A DNA stretch of 32,714 bases from Terriglobia bacterium (GTDB taxonomy: Bacteria > Acidobacteriota > Terriglobia > Terriglobales > Acidobacteriaceae): the NCBI GenBank assembly GCA_020073565.1, contig JAIQEY010000059.1, forward strand, positions 1-32,714. The letters run 5' to 3'. Positions 9,289-18,137 of the stretch are shown here, piece by piece. Below the pieces are notes generated by a model, which was given only the letters and a program-made list of their open reading frames with translations, was not told the DNA's origin and did not search any database. The position numbers and the translations under genes were made by a program. Positions within the stretch are counted from its first letter, which is position 1, and each line of letters opens with the position of its first letter.

Positions 9289-11439
9289 ATGCCAGACTTT
9301 CTACTTGAGATCGGCTGCGAAGAGATCCCCGCCCAAATGATCAATGGCGCCAGCCAGGAACTGCAGGAACGCCTCCATGGACTCTTGAAACGCGAGCGAC
9401 TGGAGCCAAAGGGCGTTGTCAGCAATCTCGATACTCCCCGGCGTCTGGCAGTTCTGGCGTCAAGTATTCCGGCTGCGCAACCCGATGTCACCGAGCAGGT
9501 TACCGGGCCTTCGGCGCAGGTCGCTTTCAAAGACGGTCAGCCGACTCCGGCCGCGCATGCGTTTGCCAAGAAAGTTGGCGTAGAGGTTTCGAAACTGGAG
9601 AAAGTGAGCACTCCGAAGGGCGAATACCTGGCTGCCACGGTCACACGCAAAGGGCGCGCTGCCGCCGAAATTCTAGCCGAGACTCTTCCCAAAGAAATTG
9701 CCGCCCTCTACTGGCCGAAGAACATGTACTGGCGCAAGCGCGGAGAAGTGTTCGTCCGCCCGGTGCGCTGGCTGGTCGCGATGCTCGACGAACAAGTTGT
9801 GCCGTTGGAGTTGTTCGGTATTGTCGCCGGCAACACTTCGCGCGGCCAACGGATCATCGGCAACGATGCTGTCACGATCGCGAAGCCCAGCGTCTACGTC
9901 GAGGCTTTGCGCGGTGCCAAAGTGCTCGGTGCGGCCGAGCGCGAGCAGGTCATTCGAAAAGCATTGGATGCGGCGGCGCGCACAATTCCTGGCGCCCGGT
10001 GGCGCGAAGACAAGGCACTGCTGGCGACCGTCGTCAATCTGACGGAATTTCCATCCGCCATTCTGGGCGGCTTTGACCCGGGATTCCTTGAACTTCCCGA
10101 GGAAGTTCTGGTCACCGTGATGCGCGATCACCAGAAGTATTTTGCGATCGACGACGCCAACGGCAAGCTTCTGCCGCACTTTCTGGCGGTTCTGAATACT
10201 GCCGGGGACTCCGACGGCCTGATCCGGCACGGCAATGAGCGCGTGTTGCGCGCCCGCTTCAACGACGCCCGCTTCTTCTGGCAGACCGACCAGAAGCAAA
10301 CGCTGCGCGACCGCGTCGAGTTGCTGAAACACGTCACGTTCCAAAAAGATCTGGGCAGCTACTACGACAAGACTCTGCGCGTACAGCGGTTGGCAAGTTG
10401 GCTCTCGGAGACCGTTCGGCAGAGTGGCATGACCATTCGCCCGGGCGTGGTGCACAAGGCGGCGTTGTTGGCGAAGACCGATCTGACCACCGAACTGGTT
10501 AAGGAATTCACCGAACTGCAGGGCATCATCGGCGGTCTCTATGCGCGGGTGCAGCAACTGGACGAGGGGCTGAGCCCCGACGCGCAAGCGGAAATCGCCA
10601 AGGCGATCTACGATCACTACAAGCCGGAATCGATGGACGACGATGTTCCGCGCAGCATCGAGGGCGCCGTCCTCTCGGTCGCCGACAAGGCTGACTCCAT
10701 CGCCGGCATGTTTGCCCTGGGGCTGGTCCCGAGCGGATCCAAAGACCCATTTGCGCTTCGCCGTCAGGCAAACGGGATCGTCAAAACCATTGCAGAACAT
10801 AAGCTTCCCTTCCGGCTTTCCGAGGCGATGCGCGCCGCGCGCGCCCGCTATCAGGGCTCCGAGGCGGAGAAGAAGTTTTCGAACGCCGCTTACGACGAAT
10901 CCGTGCGGGGCTTCTTCCGGGAACGGTTGGAGTTTTATCTGAAAGACGCTCGCGGCTACGCCTACGATGTCGTGAATGCGGTGCTCGCCGTCGATTGCGA
11001 CGATGTTATGGATGCGGTTGCGCGGGCCGAGGAGGTGAGCAAAGTGCGCGGCTCGGCAGACTTCGAGTCGATCTCGATCGCCTTCAAGCGAATGAAGAAT
11101 ATATTACGTCAAGCAGATGAAAACAAGAGACTTATGTCTGCGATACTTGACACGGCCGTGCTAAGGGAAGAAGCTGAGAAGGAACTGGCAGCGAGCATTG
11201 CTCCGGCCGTCGCGGCAGTAGAAAAGCTGCGCGCCGATCGTAAGTATGAAGCGGCATTGCTCGAGATCGCAAAGCTCCGGCCGGCAGTAGACAAGTTCTT
11301 CGACAAGGTCATGGTCATGGTCGAGGATGACCAACTGCGCGCCAACCGTCTGGCCTTGCTGCAAAAGTTGGTAAAGGAATTCTCCACGATCGCGGACTTT
11401 TCCGAGATTGTGACCGAAGGCAAAGAATCTAAGAAATAA
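9289..11439 (+). CDS. glyS: Glycyl-tRNA synthetase beta subunit
   Basis: A 716-aa partner of GlyQ that binds tRNA-Gly. It begins with MPDFLLEIGCEEIPAQMI, the hallmark N-terminus. B3/B4-like and HD-like regions follow (HKAALLAKTDLTTELVKEF around 385-405), then the conserved DPFALRRQANGI near 485. A C-terminal DALR-type anticodon-binding helical domain (FFRERLEFYLKD, and ILRQADENK further on) ends the protein. Length is normal for the family. The ATG at 9289 gives the standard start. ppdK begins 15 nt after its stop, so the two may be co-transcribed. Confidence 0.96.
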   Translation: MPDFLLEIGCEEIPAQMINGASQELQERLHGLLKRERLEPKGVVSNLDTPRRLAVLASSIPAAQPDVTEQVTGPSAQVAFKDGQPTPAAHAFAKKVGVEVSKLEKVSTPKGEYLAATVTRKGRAAAEILAETLPKEIAALYWPKNMYWRKRGEVFVRPVRWLVAMLDEQVVPLELFGIVAGNTSRGQRIIGNDAVTIAKPSVYVEALRGAKVLGAAEREQVIRKALDAAARTIPGARWREDKALLATVVNLTEFPSAILGGFDPGFLELPEEVLVTVMRDHQKYFAIDDANGKLLPHFLAVLNTAGDSDGLIRHGNERVLRARFNDARFFWQTDQKQTLRDRVELLKHVTFQKDLGSYYDKTLRVQRLASWLSETVRQSGMTIRPGVVHKAALLAKTDLTTELVKEFTELQGIIGGLYARVQQLDEGLSPDAQAEIAKAIYDHYKPESMDDDVPRSIEGAVLSVADKADSIAGMFALGLVPSGSKDPFALRRQANGIVKTIAEHKLPFRLSEAMRAARARYQGSEAEKKFSNAAYDESVRGFFRERLEFYLKDARGYAYDVVNAVLAVDCDDVMDAVARAEEVSKVRGSADFESISIAFKRMKNILRQADENKRLMSAILDTAVLREEAEKELAASIAPAVAAVEKLRADRKYEAALLEIAKLRPAVDKFFDKVMVMVEDDQLRANRLALLQKLVKEFSTIADFSEIVTEGKESKK

Positions 11440-11453
11440 GAAGAGGACTCATC

Positions 11454-14240
11454 ATGGCAACCACAACACTCCCCGAAACAGAAATTGCAGAAAGCAAACC
11501 TACCAGCGTGCAGTACGTGTACTCGTTCGGCGGCGGCAAAGCGGACGGCCACGGCAAGATGAAAGACGTGCTCGGCGGCAAAGGCGCCGGCCTCGCCGAG
11601 ATGACCAACGCGGGCCTGCCCGTGCCCCCGGGTTTCACGATCCAGACCGAAGCCTGCCGCGAGTACATGCGGCACAACGCAGTCTCGAAAGACGTCGACA
11701 GTCAGATGGACGCGGCGCTCGACAAGCTCGAAAAGTTGCAGGGCCAGAAACTCGGCAAGGGCGAAAACCCGCTCCTGGTTAGCGTGCGCTCGGGCGCGAA
11801 GTTTTCCATGCCGGGCATGATGGACACGATTCTGAATCTCGGCCTCAACGACCAGAGCGTGGAAGCGCTCGCCAAGCGCGCGAACAACCCGCGCTTCGCC
11901 TACGATTCCTATCGCCGCCTGATCCAGATGTTCGGCAACGTAGTGCTCGAAATTGAAAAGTCGGCCTTCGAAGAAGTCTTCGACGGCAAGAAAAAGCAGA
12001 GGAAGGTCAAGCTCGACACCGAACTGGACGCCAAAGCGCTGAAGGAAGTCATCGAAGAATACAAGAAGGTCGTCAAGAATCACGCCAAAATCGACTTCCC
12101 GCAGAACGCGCACGAGCAGCTGGCCATGGCGCGCGACGCCGTGTTCCGTTCCTGGAACAACGATCGCGCCAAGCACTATCGTCGCATCAACAACATCGAT
12201 GACATGCTGGGCACGGCGGTCAACGTGCAGGCGATGGTGTTCGGCAACCTCGGAGAAACGAGCGGCACGGGCGTAGGCTTCACGCGCAATCCTGCGAATG
12301 GAGACAAAGAGTTTTTTGCGGAATTCCTGATGAATGCCCAGGGCGAAGACGTGGTTTCCGGCGTCCGCACGCCCATGCACATTTCGGAGCTCCGCAACAT
12401 CATGCCGCAAGTCTACGATCAGCTCCGCGACATCACCAGCCGGTTGGAACAGCATTACCGCGACGTGCAGGACTTCGAGTTCACCATCCAGGAAGGCAAG
12501 CTCTACATGCTGCAGACGCGCAACGGCAAACGCACGGGAGTTGCCGCGGTGCGCATTGCTATCCAGATGGTCGACGAAGGGCTGATCAAGAAAGAAGAAG
12601 CGATCTTCCGGGTGGAACCGAACCAGCTATATGACTTCCTCGTGCCGCGACTGGATGAAAAGAGCAGCAAAGTCGAGGTCCTGACGAAGGGCTTGCCGGC
12701 CTCACCCGGAGCGGCGGTGGGACAGATCGTTTTCACCGCCGATGATGCGGTCGATGCGGTACGCAAGAACAAGAAAGCTGCGGTCATCCTGGTCCGCGGT
12801 GAAACAACACCCGAAGACATTCATGGGATGGAAGTGGCGAAAGGGATTCTGACCTCGCGTGGCGGCATGACCAGCCACGCCGCCGTGGTCACGCGTGGGA
12901 TGGGCAAGTGCTGCGTCGCCGGCGCCGGCGAAGCTGAAGTCGACGAAAAAGCCCGCGAGTTGCGAGTGAAAGGGCAGGTCTTCAAAGAAGGAGACTGGAT
13001 CTCGCTCGACGGCACGACCGGCCGCGTGATCAAAGGCCAACTGAAGACACTGGACGCATCTCCGGATGATCCCGACCTGCAGAAGTTCATGAGCTGGTCA
13101 GAACCCTTCCGCACAATGAAAGTCCGCGCCAACGCCGACATTCCACGCGATGCGATCCAGGCGCGGGCGTTCGGGGCGGAAGGAATTGGCTTGTGCCGCA
13201 CCGAGCACATGTTCTTTGGCGCAGAGAAAATTCCGCACATGCGGGCGATGATTCTCGCCAATAACGAGAAGGATCGCCGCGCCGCGCTCAAGAAGCTGCT
13301 CCCCATGCAGCGCAACGATTTCATCGGCGTATTCCGCGCGATGGACGGCTTTCCGGTCACCATCCGCACCCTTGATCCACCGCTGCACGAGTTCCTGCCG
13401 CGGCGCGAAGAATTGATGGTCGACATCGCGACTCTGTCCATCGTCGATGCAAAGCAGAAAAAGTCGCTGGTCGCAACCTACAAGGACTATGGCGCCAAGG
13501 CGGTTGGCGATCTGAAGAAGTTGCTGCCTTCGCTGCTCGCGCGCGTGGAGCAGTTGCACGAATTCAACCCCATGCTCGGACACCGCGGTTGCCGTCTCGG
13601 CATCACCTATCCAGAGATCACCGAGATGCAAGCGCGCGCCATTTTCGAAGCAGCCGTGGCCGTAGCAAAAGACGGCGTCAAGGTATTCCCCGAAGTGATG
13701 ATCCCGTTGACTGCCACCCTGAAAGAAATGGCCAACCAGGCGGAGATTGTCAACCGGGTCGCGAAGGAAGTGTTCAAAGAAAAAGAACGTACCGTCGAAT
13801 ACCTGGTGGGCACGATGATCGAGTTGCCGCGGGCTGCGCTGGTGGCCGATGAGATCGCGAAAGAAGCGCAGTTCTTCTCGTTCGGCACCAACGATCTGAC
13901 CCAGACTACATGGGGATTCTCACGCGACGACGTCAACAAGATTCTGCCCACCTACCTCGCGGAAGGGATCATCAAGCAGGATCCGTTTGCCGTTCTCGAT
14001 CGGGAAGGAGTCGGGCAGTTGGTGAAGATGGCCACTGAACGCGGCCGCAAGACACGCTCGAACCTGAAAGTCGGCATCTGCGGCGAGCACGGTGGCGAGC
14101 CGTCCTCGGTCGAGTTCTGCTACCAGACTGGCCTGAACTACGTTTCCTGTTCGCCGTTCCGAGTGCTTACCGCGCGCTTAGCCGCTGCTCAGGCCGCTGC
14201 GGGGGAGAAGCTGAACGTGGAAGGCGGAAGAACGAAATAG
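11454..14240 (+). CDS. ppdK: Pyruvate, phosphate dikinase
   Basis: A 928-aa cytoplasmic enzyme that interconverts pyruvate + ATP + Pi and PEP + AMP + PPi. It sits at the pyruvate/PEP node and can serve gluconeogenesis or PPi-linked glycolysis. Domains are in the normal order: N-terminal ATP-grasp (GGKGAGLAEMTNAGLPVPPG near 42-60, RSGAKFSMPGMMDT near 117-130), swivelling phosphohistidine domain with H475 in GGMTSHAAVVTRG, and PEP-binding barrel with FGTNDLTQ, GICGEHGGEP and catalytic C899 in YVSCSPFR. An AAGAGGA ribosome site lies shortly before the ATG. Slight N-terminal extension (about 20 aa) relative to plain PPDKs. Confidence 0.96.
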   Translation: MATTTLPETEIAESKPTSVQYVYSFGGGKADGHGKMKDVLGGKGAGLAEMTNAGLPVPPGFTIQTEACREYMRHNAVSKDVDSQMDAALDKLEKLQGQKLGKGENPLLVSVRSGAKFSMPGMMDTILNLGLNDQSVEALAKRANNPRFAYDSYRRLIQMFGNVVLEIEKSAFEEVFDGKKKQRKVKLDTELDAKALKEVIEEYKKVVKNHAKIDFPQNAHEQLAMARDAVFRSWNNDRAKHYRRINNIDDMLGTAVNVQAMVFGNLGETSGTGVGFTRNPANGDKEFFAEFLMNAQGEDVVSGVRTPMHISELRNIMPQVYDQLRDITSRLEQHYRDVQDFEFTIQEGKLYMLQTRNGKRTGVAAVRIAIQMVDEGLIKKEEAIFRVEPNQLYDFLVPRLDEKSSKVEVLTKGLPASPGAAVGQIVFTADDAVDAVRKNKKAAVILVRGETTPEDIHGMEVAKGILTSRGGMTSHAAVVTRGMGKCCVAGAGEAEVDEKARELRVKGQVFKEGDWISLDGTTGRVIKGQLKTLDASPDDPDLQKFMSWSEPFRTMKVRANADIPRDAIQARAFGAEGIGLCRTEHMFFGAEKIPHMRAMILANNEKDRRAALKKLLPMQRNDFIGVFRAMDGFPVTIRTLDPPLHEFLPRREELMVDIATLSIVDAKQKKSLVATYKDYGAKAVGDLKKLLPSLLARVEQLHEFNPMLGHRGCRLGITYPEITEMQARAIFEAAVAVAKDGVKVFPEVMIPLTATLKEMANQAEIVNRVAKEVFKEKERTVEYLVGTMIELPRAALVADEIAKEAQFFSFGTNDLTQTTWGFSRDDVNKILPTYLAEGIIKQDPFAVLDREGVGQLVKMATERGRKTRSNLKVGICGEHGGEPSSVEFCYQTGLNYVSCSPFRVLTARLAAAQAAAGEKLNVEGGRTK

Positions 14241-14254
14241 CAACCGCTGTGAAT

Positions 14255-14305
14255 CCAGAGGACGCAAGGGTTTGGTGTACGGAACCCTGCGTCCTCTGTG
14301 GTTTT
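14255..14305. terminator. Hairpin between convergent genes
   Basis: CCAGAGGACGCAAGGG at 14255-14270 pairs with CCCTGCGTCCTCTGTGG at 14285-14301, with small bulges, across a 14-nt loop; TTTT follows. It sits between the ppdK stop and the stop of the minus-strand gene, so it can serve as a terminator, perhaps in both directions. The arms are related to the CTCTGTG repeat at 2141. Confidence 0.65.
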
Positions 14306-14898
14306 CAGTTGACCTTTTGCAGCCGGGAAATCAGCTTCTGCGCGAGGTTTTCTTCGGACTCCGACCAGAGCAGCCGTCCGGTAGCGCCTGAGTTCTTTTC
14401 CACCTTCGCGGTGAACTCTACAAGCTTGTAGACATTGCTTCGGACGTGTTGGTCCGTCTCTTCGGTGAGCGAAAGTTCCTCATATAAAAACGGCGCGTCC
14501 AATCCGAAATCGACCTGAATGTGCCCGGTATCTGCCGCGGCACCTTCTTCAAATTCCGTACCCTGGGCGATGAATCGCACCAGTGTCGGCTGCAGCACCC
14601 ATTTGTCTCCGCGGTCCGGTGGAGACCACAAATCCCAGTACCCTTCAAACACATAGGCAAAGTCGTCGTGCAGAAGATCCGCCGCGACGCCCGCTGCTTC
14701 GCCCGGCAGCACGCCCGGCCGGAATCGGCGCTCCAGCACGGTGGGTTCGTTCCATGCAACCGGATGGACAGCCATGTAGGTCACACCCTCCTGCGCAGAA
14801 GAAAACGGAAACTGCCGGAGCACGCTGACCGTCCGCGGCAAGATTTCAGGCTCTTCAAAGGCGGGGAACCAAAGGCTCAAATAGAGCGAGTCGGCCAT
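14305..14898 (-). CDS. Conserved-looking protein of unknown function
   Basis: A 197-aa soluble protein with no signal peptide or membrane segment. It is acidic and rich in Trp, Phe and Glu. The opening MADSLYLSLWFPAFEEPEIL and internal FAYVFEGYWDLWSP suggest a mixed beta fold. A C-terminal helix (SEENLAQKLISRLQKV) ends it. It is convergent with ppdK across the hairpin at 14255-14305. I do not recognise a family. The opposite strand also shows an open frame at 14521-14928, but the minus frame has the more protein-like composition and starts cleanly with ATG. Confidence 0.65.
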   Translation of the reverse strand: MADSLYLSLWFPAFEEPEILPRTVSVLRQFPFSSAQEGVTYMAVHPVAWNEPTVLERRFRPGVLPGEAAGVAADLLHDDFAYVFEGYWDLWSPPDRGDKWVLQPTLVRFIAQGTEFEEGAAADTGHIQVDFGLDAPFLYEELSLTEETDQHVRSNVYKLVEFTAKVEKNSGATGRLLWSESEENLAQKLISRLQKVN

Positions 14899-14977
14899 GA
14901 CGCTATTCTAATGCCCTACGTCTTGTGAGCATCGGCACGCGACACGGAATCGACAGTTCTTCACAGGGCCAGCGCGG

Positions 14978-14992
14978 TTGGACACCCAGTTT
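14978..14992. repeat. 15-bp direct repeat, left copy
   Basis: TTGGACACCCAGTTT, identical to 16197-16211 and in the same orientation. It is either a target-site duplication of the IS or part of its ends. Confidence 0.7.
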
Positions 14993-16154
14993 AGGGGTGC
15001 CTAGGGACATCGTATCCCCCCGAGTCGTTCAAGTAGTAATCCAAGAAGACGGGCGGGAGCAAGCAGAATTGAAGGGGAGAGCGAGGTTCGAGGTGCTCGA
15101 TGATCCGCCAGGGGTTGAGGTTCTGTTTGTGGGAGTTGGGACGGACGAGGTTGAAGTAGAGCTGATAAGTAAAGGCCTTGGCGAGGAAGTCGCCCCGGCT
15201 GGCAAACGATTCCAAGTCGAAGAACTCGTCTTCGACTAAGCGGTGAACGGTTTCGACGTCGCTCTGAAAGGTGTGGGCGGCGGGCGGGATACGAACGTGC
15301 TGGCTGTCGCCGAGAGCGGCGGGGAAGCCGGTACGACGGCCCTGGCGATCGTAGCTGCCGAGGAACTCGGAGCCATTGTCGGTTTGCCAGACCAGGTCGC
15401 GCAAGCAGATGCCGCAACGCTGGAGGTGCTGTTGAATGCGCGCGGCAAAGACCGAACTGGCGGCGGCGGAACGGCGTTGCGCGAAGGCCCAGCAGAACCA
15501 GCCGCTGCGCACGTCGCGGGCGCTGTATTGGACGGCGGGGAGACCCAGGGCCTGCAACTGCGGCCAGTAGTGCGGGATGTCGTCGAGGTCCTTGGTGTCG
15601 GCCGAGATTTGCTGAAAGACGCGCCAGGTGGCCTTGATGTGGGCGAGGTCTTGTTTGCGCTGATACTTGCGCGGACGTTTCTTGAGCAGACCGTGCTGGC
15701 GCCAGATGCGTTCCAGGGCGCGATGGCTGAGCGGAAGATCGAACTCGCGGATGAGGCGGCGCGCGCCGAAGGTGAACAGTTGCTGACGCAGAACGACGAC
15801 CTGTTGCTCGAGGTCGGCGGGCGTCTTGCTGGGCTGATGATGAGGAGCGCGGGAGAGTTCAATCAGTCCCCGCGGGCCCTGTTGCTGATACCGGCGCAGC
15901 CATTTCCGAACGGTGGGGACGGTGGTTTGGAACAGACGAGCGGTGGGCTTGATGCCGCGTTGCCGAGCCGACTGCACCAGGCGCAAGCGATGATTGTAGG
16001 CGTCGTGCATTTCACGCACCAAGACGAAATAAGGGGCCGACATGCCGGTGGCATCGTACGGCACGCCGGGCGGGACCCCGACGACGGCCGCGGGTCGGTT
16101 CACCGCTCCCACAAGCAAACCTCCAGCTCTCGGCACCGTTTCCCGCTCATGCAC
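14991..16154 (-). CDS. DDE transposase, IS481-like
   Basis: A 387-aa transposase that cuts and joins IS ends. Helix-turn-helix regions at about 55-100 (GIKPTARLFQTTVPTVRKWL) and 140-160 precede an RNase H-like integrase core. The likely catalytic triad is D186 (SADTKDL), D259 (WQTDNGSEF) and E301 (SDVETVHRLVEDEF). It is complete, with no frameshift seen. The GTG at 16154 opens the frame, but the first ATG is at residue 38 (16043), so the true start may be later. The last residues are encoded within the left inverted repeat. A long open frame on the plus strand is a shadow of this gene. Confidence 0.88.
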   Translation of the reverse strand: MHERETVPRAGGLLVGAVNRPAAVVGVPPGVPYDATGMSAPYFVLVREMHDAYNHRLRLVQSARQRGIKPTARLFQTTVPTVRKWLRRYQQQGPRGLIELSRAPHHQPSKTPADLEQQVVVLRQQLFTFGARRLIREFDLPLSHRALERIWRQHGLLKKRPRKYQRKQDLAHIKATWRVFQQISADTKDLDDIPHYWPQLQALGLPAVQYSARDVRSGWFCWAFAQRRSAAASSVFAARIQQHLQRCGICLRDLVWQTDNGSEFLGSYDRQGRRTGFPAALGDSQHVRIPPAAHTFQSDVETVHRLVEDEFFDLESFASRGDFLAKAFTYQLYFNLVRPNSHKQNLNPWRIIEHLEPRSPLQFCLLPPVFLDYYLNDSGGYDVPRHP

Positions 16155-16196
16155 TTCAACCCCGCCAGGGGGATACGATGTGGGTAGGCTCTACCA

Positions 16197-16211
16197 TTGG
16201 ACACCCAGTTT
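16197..16211. repeat. 15-bp direct repeat, right copy
   Basis: TTGGACACCCAGTTT, identical to 14978-14992. It is followed by TGACACTAC. Confidence 0.7.
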
Positions 16212-16295
16212 TGACACTACAAAATTGGCCCTGTTAAGATAAGAACGCTCGCGAAGTGGAGTCTGCTGTCGAAAGGCCTAGCTCGGCTCCAAACC

Positions 16296-16373
16296 GTCCC
16301 CGTCGTCTAGCCCGGCCTAGGACATCGCCCTTTCACGGCGGTAACACGGGTTCAAATCCCGTCGGGGACGCCA
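16296..16373 (+). tRNA. tRNA-Glu (anticodon UUC), CCA encoded
   Basis: The acceptor stem GTCCCCG pairs with CGGGGAC, followed by the discriminator G and an encoded CCA. The anticodon stem-loop TCGCC-CTTTCAC-GGCGG gives anticodon TTC. The T arm CGGGTTCAAATCCCG is regular. The sequence follows E. coli tRNA-Glu closely apart from a slightly longer D arm. Its 3' end is the insertion site of the downstream conjugative element, and the gene remains intact on the chromosome side. Confidence 0.95.
16349..16373. other. Probable attL site at the 3' end of tRNA-Glu
   Basis: The integrase gene ends 15 nt after the CCA and reads toward the tRNA, the standard layout for ICEs and phages using a tRNA 3' end. 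The att core should be within the T arm and acceptor stem. No second copy of this segment occurs in the window, so attR lies to the right, outside. The core length is inferred. Confidence 0.65.
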
Positions 16374-16388
16374 AATTAAATCAACGCT

Positions 16389-17636
16389 TTACACGGAAAC
16401 CCCATCAACATCGCGATACACAGAAAATACACGCTCTTTCGGTCGGATCATCCCTACAACTTTGCTTTGCGCGGCCCGCTTGTCGGGCCCGAGAGCTTGG
16501 GTGTAGGTGTCCAGCGTCATCCTTGACGTTGAGTGTCGCAACAACTCCTGCACTACTTTCACATCCTCACCATTGCCCTTGAGAATCGAAGAAAATGTAT
16601 GTCGAAAGGTGTGCCACGACATCTTCTTCTGGATGCCCAACTTTCGGGCCATCGGCTGGATGTAGTCGCGCATTACCGCGCTCAGCCAGACGGGTTGTTT
16701 CCCGCGTTTGGCTCCAGCACGGTTGGCATCGGTGGCCCATACATAGTCGGACGGCTTCTTGTACGGCGTCACCGCGTGCCAGGCCAAGAGTTCGCGAGCC
16801 ACGAACTCGTCGATCGGCATCAGCTTTCTTGAGGTTTCAGTTTTCACCGGACCCACGTGCTGGTCAACCAGTGATCGGGTGACACTCACATGGAGCATCT
16901 TGAAATCGAAGTCCTCCCACTTCAGCCCAGCCAATTCGCCTCGGCGGAGCCCGGATGGCATGTCGAGAAACAGCATGGCCCTTTCCCGGATACCAAGAGC
17001 CGACAGAAGCAATTGCATCTCTTGGATTTCGAGAATGTCAGGGGTACGTTCTCTCTTTGCGGAAACGCGCACTCCTGAACGCTTTGTCGGACCCGTGATG
17101 GGGTTCCGGTCGGTCAGTTCCCACCGGATCGCATGGTTGAAGATACTGCTCATTGCGTCGCGAATCTTCTCTCTCGTTCCGCCGGCAAGAGGTTTGGGCT
17201 TGCCGAACTTTGTTGTGACAAGCGTTTTGAGCCATTGCTCAACCGCGACGGTTTTGATGGCCCGCAATTCCAGCTTCCCCCAGTGGGGAACAACCCACCG
17301 GTTCAGAAGCTGCGTCTTCCGAGAGCGGGTAGAGTAGGCTTTGCCTTCCGCGCCACAGTCGGCAAGTTCGTGGAGACTGTAGTGCTCCACTGCCTTCGCC
17401 ATCGTGACCGAAGTCAACTCCGTTGGGCCATCAGTGTTAATGTTTACTCGCAATCTGGCTATTGCCTCGTGCAGTTTCTTGCTTTTTGTCGGATATTCTT
17501 CCACTGTTCCGATGACCTTGTTTCGCTCCCGCAACGTTCCCTCAGGGCAACGCTCGCGCCAGCGAAAGAGCCACCTTTCCACTCCATCCTTTCTCTTAAT
17601 CGTCGTGAGACAGCCATTTCGGAAACGTGCCAGCAT
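16389..17636 (-). CDS. Tyrosine integrase of the ICE
   Basis: A 415-aa site-specific recombinase that would insert and excise the element at tRNA-Glu. An N-terminal AP2-like/arm region (1-75) and a SAM-like core-binding domain (about 80-185) precede the catalytic domain. Catalytic residues are R231 (SGLRRGEL), K265, H342-x2-R345 (HTFRH), H368 (LLRHST) and nucleophile Y378 (TLDTYTQ), so it looks active. AGGGGG lies 7 nt before the ATG, supporting the start. A nearby ATG at 17640 is in another frame. The gene ends 15 nt from the tRNA CCA, placing the att site directly beside it. Confidence 0.95.
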   Translation of the reverse strand: MLARFRNGCLTTIKRKDGVERWLFRWRERCPEGTLRERNKVIGTVEEYPTKSKKLHEAIARLRVNINTDGPTELTSVTMAKAVEHYSLHELADCGAEGKAYSTRSRKTQLLNRWVVPHWGKLELRAIKTVAVEQWLKTLVTTKFGKPKPLAGGTREKIRDAMSSIFNHAIRWELTDRNPITGPTKRSGVRVSAKRERTPDILEIQEMQLLLSALGIRERAMLFLDMPSGLRRGELAGLKWEDFDFKMLHVSVTRSLVDQHVGPVKTETSRKLMPIDEFVARELLAWHAVTPYKKPSDYVWATDANRAGAKRGKQPVWLSAVMRDYIQPMARKLGIQKKMSWHTFRHTFSSILKGNGEDVKVVQELLRHSTSRMTLDTYTQALGPDKRAAQSKVVGMIRPKERVFSVYRDVDGVSV

Positions 17637-17768
17637 TCATATCCCCCTTGAATTCTGGCACCGGTCGCAGCTCGAATTTACCTCGCCCGGCGCCCAGGAG
17701 TCTACCCTGACTTGGAATACAGCGATTCCCCCGCTGTTAGGAGTCACAAGACGAACGGTTACGATCTT

Positions 17769-18032
17769 CTATTGCCGCACCATGCTCGCCTTGATGACTT
17801 GGGAACGAAGCCAATCGTCCAGTTCTGAGAGATAAAAGTGCCATCGCTTCCTATCTCTCCCAACTGGATGAGCTGGCAGTGTGCCCTCGCGAGCCTTGCG
17901 GAGGACGGTTTTGGGATGCATCCTCAGGAGGCGAGCAGCGTCCCGTGAACCGACGGGTATCTCCCTCTCCGAATGCGATGAATCAATGCGCGTTGAAATA
18001 AGCGGCGCGGTGGGACCTGGCTGGGTTGACAT
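17769..18032 (-). CDS. Small helix-turn-helix protein, excisionase-like
   Basis: An 87-aa DNA-binding protein. The segment VGSRDAARLLRMHPKTVLRK, then a basic wing (VGRDRKRWHF) and LSELDDWL, is the MerR-like winged helix of excisionase-family (HTH_17) proteins. Such proteins bend DNA at att sites to favour excision, or control int. The frame is open from 18116, but ATG at 18032 has AGGA 5 nt upstream and a better start. It lies 132 nt before the integrase on the same strand, so both may share a transcript. The 132-nt gap holds no clear gene. Confidence 0.75.
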   Translation of the reverse strand: MSTQPGPTAPLISTRIDSSHSEREIPVGSRDAARLLRMHPKTVLRKAREGTLPAHPVGRDRKRWHFYLSELDDWLRSQVIKASMVRQ

Positions 18033-18137
18033 AGAATCCTCGTCAGCGGCGGGTATTCTCGATGCGAGATGGCGGCCCACTTGGTCGGACCATGCGGGAC
18101 CGGCGATGTTAACCAATTTGATTCATTCGTGCAGCCG

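Larger units (their letters stand above)
14978..16211. mobile_element. IS481-like insertion sequence
   Basis: One transposase gene fills the element. Inner inverted repeats ACATCGTATCCCCC at 15007-15020 and 16168-16181 (14/14) continue weakly outward (shared TAGGC). Just outside, the 15-bp word TTGGACACCCAGTTT occurs in the same orientation at 14978-14992 and 16197-16211. If these are target duplications, the IS is 14993-16196 (1204 bp). IS481 members are known for variable duplications of up to about 15 bp. The left copy overlaps the transposase stop codon by 2 nt. The exact ends are therefore uncertain. Confidence 0.75.

Noticed and set aside
9673..10800. Minus-strand frame of 375 codons inside glyS
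   Set aside because: Antisense shadow of a conserved synthetase subunit.
11109..12455. Minus-strand open frame of about 448 codons across the glyS/ppdK junction
   Set aside because: It runs antisense over two well-supported enzymes and has no motif.
15243..16187. Plus-strand frame of 314 codons opposite the transposase
   Set aside because: The minus frame has the DDE residues and HTH; the plus frame is Gly/Ala/Asp-rich filler.
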